Shown one piece after another: positions 45,918 through 53,833 of a stretch of DNA of 64,000 nt. The position numbers and the translations under genes were made by a program. The notes below the pieces were generated by a model. The model saw only the letters and a list, made by a program, of their open reading frames with translations. It was not told the DNA's origin and did not search any database. The stretch comes from Fodinibius roseus. GTDB taxonomy: Bacteria; Bacteroidota; Rhodothermia; Balneolales; Balneolaceae. The stretch is from positions 1 through 64,000 of the forward strand of contig NZ_FQUS01000012.1 of NCBI RefSeq assembly GCF_900129315.1, read 5' to 3'. How positions within the stretch are numbered: the stretch's first letter is position 1; every line of letters begins with the position of its first letter.

Positions 45918-47651
45918 TTACAGCCGGCCGCAGTCAGCCTGACACAGTTCATCGGTGGGCTGGTCCGCCGGGGGCCACTGCTCGAGATCGATATCGAGTT
46001 TCTGTCCCTCTTCAAGCAGCCGCTCTCTGAGTTGCCGGTACGGGACCTCCTGCACCGCACTGTTGGTCTCCAGGGCAATATCGGCCGCATTGGCCGCTGA
46101 CTGGGCCAACACCATAAAGACCGGCTCCATGCGAATGGAACCGAACGAAATATGGGAAGCGGACACGCCATTACAGCACACGAGTAAATTTGAGCATTCC
46201 TCGCTGCGAGGGGTCAGTGATCTGTACGAGATGGCATAGGGACCGCCCGGGGTATATTCAATGTTGCCTTCATTTTGCGCGTATCCCTCCTCCGTGATAT
46301 GACGCTGCGCGTTATGGGAGTCCATATTGTAGGACCCCAGTCCCACCGGATCATCGGCCATCTCCAGCCGGCGGCAATCGTGTTCGGTCATTACGTACTC
46401 CCCGAGCATGCGTCTGGACTCCCGGATATACAGCTGTGGTGTCCAGGATCCGTTATCCCGGAATTCATCGGCCGCGAGTCCCCACTTCCCTATTTCACTG
46501 CGCACACTCTCAGGCACCCTGGAATGATTGGCAAGCGCCCATAACAGGCCCTGCTGGTAATTCCGGTGCTCGTCAATGATGGCGGAACGGGTGGCGTAAT
46601 TGCCCTCCGGATAATCATAATTCATCCCGATATTATCCGTTGAAAACGCCAGCCTGTTATTAATATCCGTCTTTCGGTTGGGCATGGGAGAGTTTATCCA
46701 GGGAATCCGGTGATCGCCCGCCTCGAAGTTACGGAACAGCAGTTCATACCTGAGCTCATCATATCCTTCAGGCTTTTCGATCGGAATTTGATTTTCGGAT
46801 ACATCGGTAAGCGTCAAGCGAAAACAGTAGGCCTGCACGCGATCATCGCCCTCTCCATCCTCGCCCGGGTTTTCGTTATGGACGCCGGGCAATACCCCGC
46901 TGCCGGGCTGCCCGGCTTCTACATAGGGATCCACCTGTTCTCTGAAAATGTGGTTATGGGCCCTTCTTTTCTGAACCCCGTTCAGGGTCTCCCCGTATTT
47001 GGAATTTGCTTCCCGTCCCACGGTGTAGGAAACCCCTGCCATAGCCATAAGATCTGCTTCGTAGCTCGCATCAATAAACATCTTACCCTTGTAGACATTT
47101 CCCGAGGTGGTTTCGACGGCGGTGATTTTATCCTGATTCATCCTCACCCCCCGGCCGCCGAGGATAATCCGCTCATTCATAACCACCGGAACGCCGGCCT
47201 CATCAAGCATCGTTTGATATACCTGCTTGGCCACATGCGGCTCAAAGGCAAACATGCCGTCACTTCCCTCCTGCAGGCGGTCGGTCCGGTTCATAAATTC
47301 ATCCCGGGTCTGGTACTGCCAGGCGTCGTCATTGGTATAGTACTCGCGGATTTTGCTGTAAAACTCCAGTGACATCCCGCCTATGGTACCTTCAATGCCA
47401 ATATCAGTCTGTCCGAGTCCCCCGGTAGTCAGTCCTCCCAGGTGTCCCGACGGCTCCAGGAGTATCACGGAACGCCCTTTGCGGGCGGCAGCCACCGCCG
47501 CAATCACCCCGGCGGAGGTCGCCCCGTAAATCACCATATCATACTTTTCGTCCCGGGGAGCACCGCTACAGCCCGCAAGATACCGGGGCACCAGAAGTCC
47601 GCTTGTAAGCACCATAGAACGTTTCAAAAAATCTCTTCGATTGACCGACAT
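45918..47651 (-). CDS. FAD-dependent oxidoreductase (PF12831 type), Tat-exported paralogue 2
   Basis: 577 residues. The N-terminus has a twin-arginine motif (NRRDFLKRS) and a possible lipobox (LAGC about 28), implying export folded with its cofactor. FAD-binding VIYGATSAGVIAAVAAARKG, then LGGLTTGGLGQTDIG, FIDASYEADLMAMAGVSYTVG and the C-terminal SASHISFGSIRMEPVFMVL are each shared in form with the gene at 44088. The two genes are 120 bp apart and cotranscribed. Tat signal here against a Sec-like signal in paralogue 1 is a notable difference for two flavoproteins. Confidence 0.87.
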   Translation of the reverse strand: MSVNRRDFLKRSMVLTSGLLVPRYLAGCSGAPRDEKYDMVIYGATSAGVIAAVAAARKGRSVILLEPSGHLGGLTTGGLGQTDIGIEGTIGGMSLEFYSKIREYYTNDDAWQYQTRDEFMNRTDRLQEGSDGMFAFEPHVAKQVYQTMLDEAGVPVVMNERIILGGRGVRMNQDKITAVETTSGNVYKGKMFIDASYEADLMAMAGVSYTVGREANSKYGETLNGVQKRRAHNHIFREQVDPYVEAGQPGSGVLPGVHNENPGEDGEGDDRVQAYCFRLTLTDVSENQIPIEKPEGYDELRYELLFRNFEAGDHRIPWINSPMPNRKTDINNRLAFSTDNIGMNYDYPEGNYATRSAIIDEHRNYQQGLLWALANHSRVPESVRSEIGKWGLAADEFRDNGSWTPQLYIRESRRMLGEYVMTEHDCRRLEMADDPVGLGSYNMDSHNAQRHITEEGYAQNEGNIEYTPGGPYAISYRSLTPRSEECSNLLVCCNGVSASHISFGSIRMEPVFMVLAQSAANAADIALETNSAVQEVPYRQLRERLLEEGQKLDIDLEQWPPADQPTDELCQADCGRL

Positions 47652-47870
47652 ATTCCACCATGTTATTTATTTCAAATTGCATGCTAACCTCTTCACGATG
47701 ATCATGAAGCCGCATCTTTACCTCGCTTTAATCTTTCTTCAAGAATAACCCGCAATGAATACTTTATTTTTAGCTCTTTACCATTTGCTGCAAACAGAAC
47801 CTCAAGTGTGTGGCAACCTCCGGAAATAGCTGAATATGCTGTGACGGCATTAATGCTTTCATTCTTCCCT

Positions 47871-49229
47871 TCAGTCCCGAAGACTTTTCAGCGTTTGTTC
47901 CAGCTGCTTTAACGTGTTTCTATCCGTTTCACTCAGTTCAGTTTCATCAACCTCCACTGCATCCGTGGGATATGGTTTGACTCTTTTAAATTTTCCATCA
48001 TCCGTGACGATCCATTCTTTTGTACGCAGATAGCGTCCATTGGCCGTTTGGACATGAACCCACTCTTTGGGCTGATAAGAACCGTCATCACCGGTAAGGC
48101 TCTTAGCAAAACTTTTACCGTCGATCGACTGGTTTGGCAGCGGCGCACCGGTAATCTCACTTAAAGTAGGAAGAAAGTCAGCGGCCTCAATCAAATGGGT
48201 ATTTTCACTCCCGGGCTCAATTTTTTCTGGCCATCGTATCAGCAGGGGCACTTGTGATCCGCGGTCGGTAAGGGTGGCTTTCCCTCCATACAGCGTTTGC
48301 TCCTCAAATTTTGAATACAGATGCTGATCCGTACCGTTGTCAGTCAGAAATATCACTACCGTATTATCAGCAATTCCCAACCGATCCAGGGTTTCCAGGA
48401 GATGGCCAACGTTATAGTCCAGACGCCGAACCATATCCGGAAAATATTTTGGCACACCATAGTTTATACCCCGCTCAAGACTACCGGACAGGCTGGAATC
48501 TTTGCTGTCGGGGGTCGGTACCCAGGGGAAATGAGGCAGCAACGAAGTGTAGTACGCCATAAACGGACGGCCTTCCCGGTGGCTATCGGTTATAAAGTCG
48601 GTAAGAAAGTCAACCATAACATCCGGACCGTATCGATCGTTGATCTCTTCGTGAATAACCTTTCCATCCCTGCGATAGTATGGATTATGGTATCTCGTCG
48701 TCCGCTCATTATTCTCCGTCATGATTTGCCAGAACTGGTAGGTATCAAATCCAAAGTCACGGACCCAATCTTGTTTTGACAAAAACGAGAGCTGCCATTT
48801 GCCGGCTATAGCGGTTCTATACCCCGCTTTTTTTAACTGCCGGGCGAAACTTGGCTCGGATGTTTTTAACACATCATTTTTATGGCGCTCATAATCTGAT
48901 ATGGGAAAGAGGGTCTGCGTCCGAAACGGGTATCGTCCCGTCAACAGCTCAGAACGTGTCGGAGTGCAATAGGGATTCACAAACATGTGGGAAAACTTCA
49001 TCCCCTCTTTGGCAAGGCGGTCAATGTTGGGAGTTTCGACGAGTTCTCCACCATAGGCACTGATCCCATCGAGCCCGAGATCATCAGCCAGGATAAATAG
49101 AATATTGGGTCTATCTTTATGGACTTCCTTTTCTTTGCTAATCTTCGCTTCAGATGATGAAACTAATAAAAACAATAAGATTAACAGTACAATAGATCCA
49201 AGGTTTACAACCAGATGTGGGATTTTCAT
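47871..49229 (-). CDS. Type I sulfatase (arylsulfatase A-like)
   Basis: 452 residues, signal peptide about 1-28. Metal site ADD at 48-50; formylglycine site C-T-P-T-R from Cys88 in VNPYCTPTRSELLTGRYPFR. Unlike most sulfatases here, the GKW is followed by QLSFLSKQDW rather than HLG, so the substrate-pocket His usually seen after GKW is missing. TSLLPHFPWVPTP supplies the next His, and LTDNGTDQHLYSKFEE the metal site. It is moderately AT-rich and stands alone between the FAD genes (219 bp downstream) and the long spacer at 49230-50047. Confidence 0.87.
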   Translation of the reverse strand: MKIPHLVVNLGSIVLLILLFLLVSSSEAKISKEKEVHKDRPNILFILADDLGLDGISAYGGELVETPNIDRLAKEGMKFSHMFVNPYCTPTRSELLTGRYPFRTQTLFPISDYERHKNDVLKTSEPSFARQLKKAGYRTAIAGKWQLSFLSKQDWVRDFGFDTYQFWQIMTENNERTTRYHNPYYRRDGKVIHEEINDRYGPDVMVDFLTDFITDSHREGRPFMAYYTSLLPHFPWVPTPDSKDSSLSGSLERGINYGVPKYFPDMVRRLDYNVGHLLETLDRLGIADNTVVIFLTDNGTDQHLYSKFEEQTLYGGKATLTDRGSQVPLLIRWPEKIEPGSENTHLIEAADFLPTLSEITGAPLPNQSIDGKSFAKSLTGDDGSYQPKEWVHVQTANGRYLRTKEWIVTDDGKFKRVKPYPTDAVEVDETELSETDRNTLKQLEQTLKSLRD

Positions 49230-49697
49230 AAGTTTATTCCAAAATTACTTGTTATCGATATACTGGGGTCATTTACCCCATCCATAACCACCGGCTAAAA
49301 ATGACGCTCTAATAGGGAGTTCCCAACGGGTAAATTTCTTCTGTAGGATCCAGAGTCCGATCATTTATTTGATCCATCAACCGACTTATCTCTACTTGGG
49401 AGAGTTAAATAGGTAGTCTTTAATTTTTCTTTATTTCACGATATTTATCTTTTATATCATACACATCTTAATCACCATTTCCCGGCCGCATTTTTAAACA
49501 TCCACATGAAACATTAAACAGATATTTCGGTGCCAAATATAATGCGGCAGTCAACCGACTTTCAGTATAGGTTCTCTTGTGAATTGGTTTACCCATAACC
49601 ACAATATGTGTTCCGATACATTTTTGAAATACTTACTAATGATACTGTATGAAGCAAGGTTTTTATACAGCGCATTCCCCCATTTCTAAAAATATCT

Positions 49698-49768
49698 TAC
49701 CTTTAGATCTTCTTTATAAAATGTTAATTATTTATTTAAATCAAAATCAATCTAGTTTGGATTATTCA
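49698..49768. repeat. Repeat family C, copy 2
   Basis: Near-copy of 43998-44068, offset exactly 5700 bp. The block 'tttatttaaatcaaaatcaa' is identical in both. In this copy the AT-rich inverted repeat has decayed, and the right end runs into the 32-bp palindrome. Confidence 0.75.
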
Positions 49769-49784
49769 TGAATAATCCAAACTA
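49753..49784. repeat. Perfect 32-bp palindrome
   Basis: Two 16-base arms with no spacer: TAGTTTGGATTATTCA followed by its exact reverse complement. Each arm contains GGATTATTCA, the beginning of repeat family B. This looks like two element ends joined head to head, or a strong dimeric operator. Confidence 0.9.
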
Positions 49785-49940
49785 AACGTACTTACTAATT
49801 TGAAAAGAAAAATAGAACCAGTATAAACCGCTGGGTGGGAATGAGATAAACAGGATAGAGATCACCCGGGCAAAGACGGTGTTGACCATCAACATCAGGA
49901 TCAGGATAATAAACAAAGACAGGATCCGGACGATTTATCT
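49784..49940 (-). pseudogene. Possible remnant of a membrane-protein gene
   Basis: About 51 sense codons on the minus strand encode a very hydrophobic peptide (segments ILSLFIILILMLMVNTVF and ISILFISFPPSGLYWFYF) ending at a TAG that abuts the palindrome. It is preceded by a stop and has no domain I recognise. It looks like the C-terminal end of a transporter, but the call is weak. Confidence 0.25.
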
Positions 49941-50047
49941 TATAATTCGTCTTCGTCAATTTAAAATAAATAATTCCTGCATAGAATTATTCTTAGATAT
50001 GGACCTGCCATGGCAAAAATATTGTGTTCTTCTCCTTCTTAGGAAGG

Positions 50048-52267
50048 TCATTTTATAATTGGCGAGAGCCCCTCCTGCAGGGGGACCGTGGCCGTAACAG
50101 GGGGTTCGCCCTCCACCTCCACGCGGATCCTGGCCTGCCGGGGGGTAGCCTCCAGCAGCGTTGCCCGCACGGGCGGGACCTCCCCGCCGGCGGGCGTCAA
50201 CACCCAGCCGAAGACCGCATCGCCGTCGATCTCCGCCCTGTAGACCGCCGTGGGATTCGGGGTTTTCCGGCCATAGGTCTCGCTGTACCATCCCTGGATA
50301 ACCGGCTCCGTTTGGCCCTCTACAACCTCCAGCGTCCACTCCATGGCACCGGGACCGGCCGGGGTGATGCGCAGGTTGGCCCCGCCCGGGCTGGTCGAGA
50401 CCACCTGCCGGTGCCCCTCGCTTTGCAGCGGCAGCCCGGGGGCATAATGCCACAGGGCCTGAATTTCACGCGGGCGATCCGTGGCGATGCGGTCCACTAC
50501 CACCCAGTATCGTCCCCGCACATACAGCACCGCGCGGGTATGGGCCGCCCCTCCCGCGGCCCCGGCATAGGCTCCCCCGTAGGTGCCACGCGCGTAGTCA
50601 AAACCAGGCCTGTTCAGGTAATCGTCCCCGGATACCAGGGCCGCTTCGGCCCGGTTGGATTCGCTGGTTTGTCCCCCTCCGTCGACCAGAATCACATTAT
50701 GGGAAAATGAGCTGCGAAAATACCCCCGCCAGGTGGTCGGGTCAAAACTAAAGTAGTTCTCATGGGTATAGCGTCCCCCGTCCACCAGCAGGTCCCGCCC
50801 GTAGGCGGACACCGACAGGTGCAGCTTGTCGCTGTGCTGGTGGCCGGTGCCGAAGGGACCCGTATCAAAGAACCCCCACTGGGCCTGCGGGCCCCACCCA
50901 TCGCGCATCACATGAATGCCGGCCCACGGGAAAACCGCCGACGGCACACCCCCGGGCGGCTGTCCCTCCCGGCCGTTGGTGGCAATCCAGCGCCAGTCCG
51001 GCCGCCCGTATGTGCCGGCGGCTTCCAGGACTCTCGGCCGGAGATCCTCCCGGTCGGAATCATTGTTCAGCGGCTGGTGTCCGTCGGGGCGCATGCTGTA
51101 GGCCAGGTACCGGTACATCTGCTCCAGCCGCTCCACATAGCTCCCCGGGACCGCCTGTCCCGCTTGCATAAAATTATCCGCCAGCGACTCAAAGCGCTTT
51201 AACGCTGTCCACTGAATCTTTGTTGATAGTTCTGTTTGAACTCCATCTGGATATACCTGATTATTGATTTCACCCTCCATTACCTCAAGAGCATATTGAG
51301 TCCAATCTTCCGCCTTTCTGAATTCAGGAAAAGCAAGTCCAATTAGGGAAAGACCATGCATTTCTAAAATAGTCCAATTACTTCCCTCTTTATGATATTC
51401 CCGCAGGTACCCGGCATGTTCGGCAATACTTGAAAGCATAAGCAGGCGAGTGGCTGGAAGTAAATCTTCGGATTGTTGAAATCCATAAAATATTTGAGGC
51501 CAGGTAGCGCCCATACGAACTCCCGCTTCTAAATCTCTCCACCGGACCTCCGTGATATCCCTCCAGTCCAGGGTTTCCGTGGACGTATTGAGCACCATAT
51601 ACATCGAATCCTGTTCACTGGGCAGTGGATTGTGAATGATCCAGTCTCTCATTATAGAATCAATTTTTTTTATATATTCATCCTTTTTAATACTTATACC
51701 TGCCTTATATAAAGAGACTAGATATTCGTGTGCATTTAACTTATATGCTACCTCTTTATCTTTCTCTGGTCCTTTGAAATCCCACTGCCACCCTCCTTTA
51801 TCATTGGAAGGTATAGTTAATTGAGTTCCACTGATATTAACAGAGTTATCTAAGAGTTGATTTGCCTCTCTAAGAACAGAAGTCTCTAAAGAATTGAAAG
51901 ACTTATTCCTCAGCCATAAACCAGAGTCGGATTCTTTGTAATACGCTATTAAAGATTTGGCGGCCTTAACCGTATCCCCATTTTGCACGGCTACCCTCAC
52001 TTTTTCGAGTCCCGCTTTATCAAGATCCAGCTGTTCCATCAGAAATCGAACCCGGTCCGGATAAGCACCCCAAACCTCTTCAACGCTCCTTATCGCCCTC
52101 CAGTCTGTTGAATCCTCCGTGAGTTCGGCGGACAGTAAAACCCTTTCTTCTGCCGTACCCACTATCTTATCCTCTGTTATACCTGCAGCTGTATTCACAA
52201 CCGTAACAGGAGGTACGGCTAAAAAGGTTATGGCAGCCCATAGAATAAAAGAAATATAATTATACAT
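50048..52267 (-). CDS. Heparinase II/III-fold polysaccharide lyase, chimeric copy A
   Basis: 739 residues, signal peptide about 1-28. An alpha-helical toroid domain (about 60-400), with the family block NWTILEMHGLSLIGLAFPEF, precedes the beta-sandwich Hepar_II_III domain (PF07940), with GTGHQHSD (His476, His478), RYTHENY (Tyr500) and SSFSHNVILVDGG (His523) as likely catalytic and metal residues. It would cleave uronate-containing chains by beta-elimination; the same fold occurs in alginate, heparin and some ulvan (PL40-type) lyases. From about codon 354 to the end the DNA is almost identical to the gene at 62717, while the first half is AT-rich and diverged. The composition change falls at that point, so the gene is a recombinant. 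Confidence 0.88.
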   Translation of the reverse strand: MYNYISFILWAAITFLAVPPVTVVNTAAGITEDKIVGTAEERVLLSAELTEDSTDWRAIRSVEEVWGAYPDRVRFLMEQLDLDKAGLEKVRVAVQNGDTVKAAKSLIAYYKESDSGLWLRNKSFNSLETSVLREANQLLDNSVNISGTQLTIPSNDKGGWQWDFKGPEKDKEVAYKLNAHEYLVSLYKAGISIKKDEYIKKIDSIMRDWIIHNPLPSEQDSMYMVLNTSTETLDWRDITEVRWRDLEAGVRMGATWPQIFYGFQQSEDLLPATRLLMLSSIAEHAGYLREYHKEGSNWTILEMHGLSLIGLAFPEFRKAEDWTQYALEVMEGEINNQVYPDGVQTELSTKIQWTALKRFESLADNFMQAGQAVPGSYVERLEQMYRYLAYSMRPDGHQPLNNDSDREDLRPRVLEAAGTYGRPDWRWIATNGREGQPPGGVPSAVFPWAGIHVMRDGWGPQAQWGFFDTGPFGTGHQHSDKLHLSVSAYGRDLLVDGGRYTHENYFSFDPTTWRGYFRSSFSHNVILVDGGGQTSESNRAEAALVSGDDYLNRPGFDYARGTYGGAYAGAAGGAAHTRAVLYVRGRYWVVVDRIATDRPREIQALWHYAPGLPLQSEGHRQVVSTSPGGANLRITPAGPGAMEWTLEVVEGQTEPVIQGWYSETYGRKTPNPTAVYRAEIDGDAVFGWVLTPAGGEVPPVRATLLEATPRQARIRVEVEGEPPVTATVPLQEGLSPIIK
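50061..51206 (-). repeat. 1.15-kb near-identical direct duplication, left copy
   Basis: Matches 62736-63881 with an offset of 12,675 bp. I see only scattered single-base differences, for example near 50089, 50092, 50216 and 50992. The match ends inside the last codons on the left and around codon 354 on the right. Confidence 0.93.
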
Positions 52268-52310
52268 AGTACGGACATACAGAACTTTGAATCAAAATAC
52301 CAGCTCACAT

Positions 52311-52318
52311 TTTGTCCC
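52311..52318 (-). promoter_or_regulatory. GGGACAAA motif upstream of lyase copy A
   Basis: One-base variant of the GGGACAAT motif, 43 nt before the lyase start codon. The distance differs from the 68-73 nt seen at 7.4 and 8.5 kb, so it may be chance. Confidence 0.15.
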
Positions 52319-52396
52319 TCCTTACTGCTCCGTTGGGATCCATCTTAACCGTTTAAAGTGCTATCGGGACCAGGGGGACGGTATACTTATATGACG

Positions 52397-53803
52397 CTAT
52401 TGTTGCTCCTTTTTTTCCGGCTCCGGCAGCTCCGCTCCCACTTCCCTGGCAAGCTCTTCTATCTTGCCCTGCAGCCGGTCCACAATCCCGGGATGCTCCT
52501 CCGCCCGGTTCCACCGCTCGCCCGGGTCGTTTTGCAGGTTGAACAGCTGGGGTTCCGGCTCCATAATGCGCAACTTCCACGGCCCCTCCCGGTACGCCTG
52601 CAGCTGTCCCCGCAGAAAATAGGGATACTCCTTGCGGGGCGAGGCTTCCTGCTCTCCCTTCAAAAAGGGCATCAGATCGTAGCCGTCCAGGGTATGATCG
52701 GGCAGATCTGCCCCGCCCGCCTCCATCAGCGTCCGGTAGATATCCGGCATCCCCGCAAGCTCATCGGTCACCTGTCCGGCGGGAATCTGACCCGGCCAGC
52801 GAATCATCGCCGGTACCCTCGTGCCGCCCTCGTAGGTAGTAGCTTTATATCCGCGCAGCAGCCCGGGCGAGCCCGTATGCCAGTGCTTGTTGCCTTCCTG
52901 CAGCATCCGCTTCGGAAGGTTGTTCCACGGACCGTTGTCGGAAGCAAAAAACACAATCGTATTTTCAGAGAGTCCTTCGGACTCCAGGGCCTCCAGAACC
53001 CGGCCCACGCTCCAGTCGATGGTTTCGATGACATCCCCGTAGTAGCCCCCGCGCGACTGCCCGCGAAATTCCTCCGTGGTGTGAATCGGCAGGTGCGGCA
53101 TGTTGTAGGCCAGGTAGAAGAACAGCGGCTGGTCCTCCCCGGCCCGGGAGGTGATAAAGTCGACGGCCTCTTCGGTGTATCGGACCGTCAGGGAATCCTG
53201 GTTAACCGGATGCTCTACCATCTGTGTCCCCCGGTACAGCCCCAGCGGCTCCTCGGTCTGAACCCACGGCTTGCGGTAGTCATTGGAATAGGGAAGCCCC
53301 AACCAGCTGTCAAAACCCTGGTTGGGAGGCAGAAACTCCTCTTCCATATACCCCAGGTGCCACTTGCCCGCCATGCCGGTGGCATACCCGGCCGCCTGGA
53401 GCCCTTCGGCCAGCGTCACCTCGCTGTCGGGTAGCCCCCCTTCCCCGTCGGAGCCGGTGCCCCCGCCCAGGTCCACCCGCGGCAGGTGACGTCCGGTCAG
53501 CAGCTCCGTACGCGAGGGCACGCACCAGGAGGCGGTGACAAAGGAGGTAAACCGCACCCCCTGCCCGGCCAGACTGTCAATATTCGGGGTCGCAATCGTA
53601 GGGTGCCCGTAACTGCTCAGATCACCATACCCCATGTCATCGGCGAATAAAATAACAATATTCGGCGGCTGTCCCTCGTCTGCTGCCTGCTCTCCGCAAC
53701 CGGCGAGGCCTATGCATGAAAACAGTAACAAAACGATGCCTGCGATTCGGGGGAACGTGCGCTGTTTAAAATTTGAAAATACCTTACTACTATTATGCAA
53801 CAT
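52397..53803 (-). CDS. Type I sulfatase lipoprotein (arylsulfatase A-like)
   Basis: 468 residues with lipobox LAGC (Cys36). Metal site ADD at 54-56, formylglycine site C-V-P-S-R from Cys94 in ASWCVPSRTELLTGRH. GKWHLGYMEEE, LAYNMPHLPIHTTEEFRG and ASDNGPWNNLP follow, then QLFNLQNDPGERWN. It shares the 'YNMPHxPxxxxxxFxGxSxxGxYGDVIExIDWSVGxVLxAL' arrangement with the sulfatase at 57836, so those two are paralogues. Stop to next start: 129 bp to the lyase at 52267; it starts 30 nt after the HEAT-sulfatase stop, so those two genes are one operon. Confidence 0.9.
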   Translation of the reverse strand: MLHNSSKVFSNFKQRTFPRIAGIVLLLFSCIGLAGCGEQAADEGQPPNIVILFADDMGYGDLSSYGHPTIATPNIDSLAGQGVRFTSFVTASWCVPSRTELLTGRHLPRVDLGGGTGSDGEGGLPDSEVTLAEGLQAAGYATGMAGKWHLGYMEEEFLPPNQGFDSWLGLPYSNDYRKPWVQTEEPLGLYRGTQMVEHPVNQDSLTVRYTEEAVDFITSRAGEDQPLFFYLAYNMPHLPIHTTEEFRGQSRGGYYGDVIETIDWSVGRVLEALESEGLSENTIVFFASDNGPWNNLPKRMLQEGNKHWHTGSPGLLRGYKATTYEGGTRVPAMIRWPGQIPAGQVTDELAGMPDIYRTLMEAGGADLPDHTLDGYDLMPFLKGEQEASPRKEYPYFLRGQLQAYREGPWKLRIMEPEPQLFNLQNDPGERWNRAEEHPGIVDRLQGKIEELAREVGAELPEPEKKEQQ

Positions 53804-53833
53804 ACTGATATTAGGTTATTTAATTATTGAATC

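Larger units (their letters stand above)
49230..50047. other. 818-bp intergenic region with repeats and palindrome
   Basis: The longest gene-free stretch. It holds repeat family C copy 2, a perfect 32-bp palindrome and, on the minus strand, a short hydrophobic open segment (49784-49940) that may be a gene relic. The AT-rich part nearer 49229 should contain the sulfatase promoter. Confidence 0.55.
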
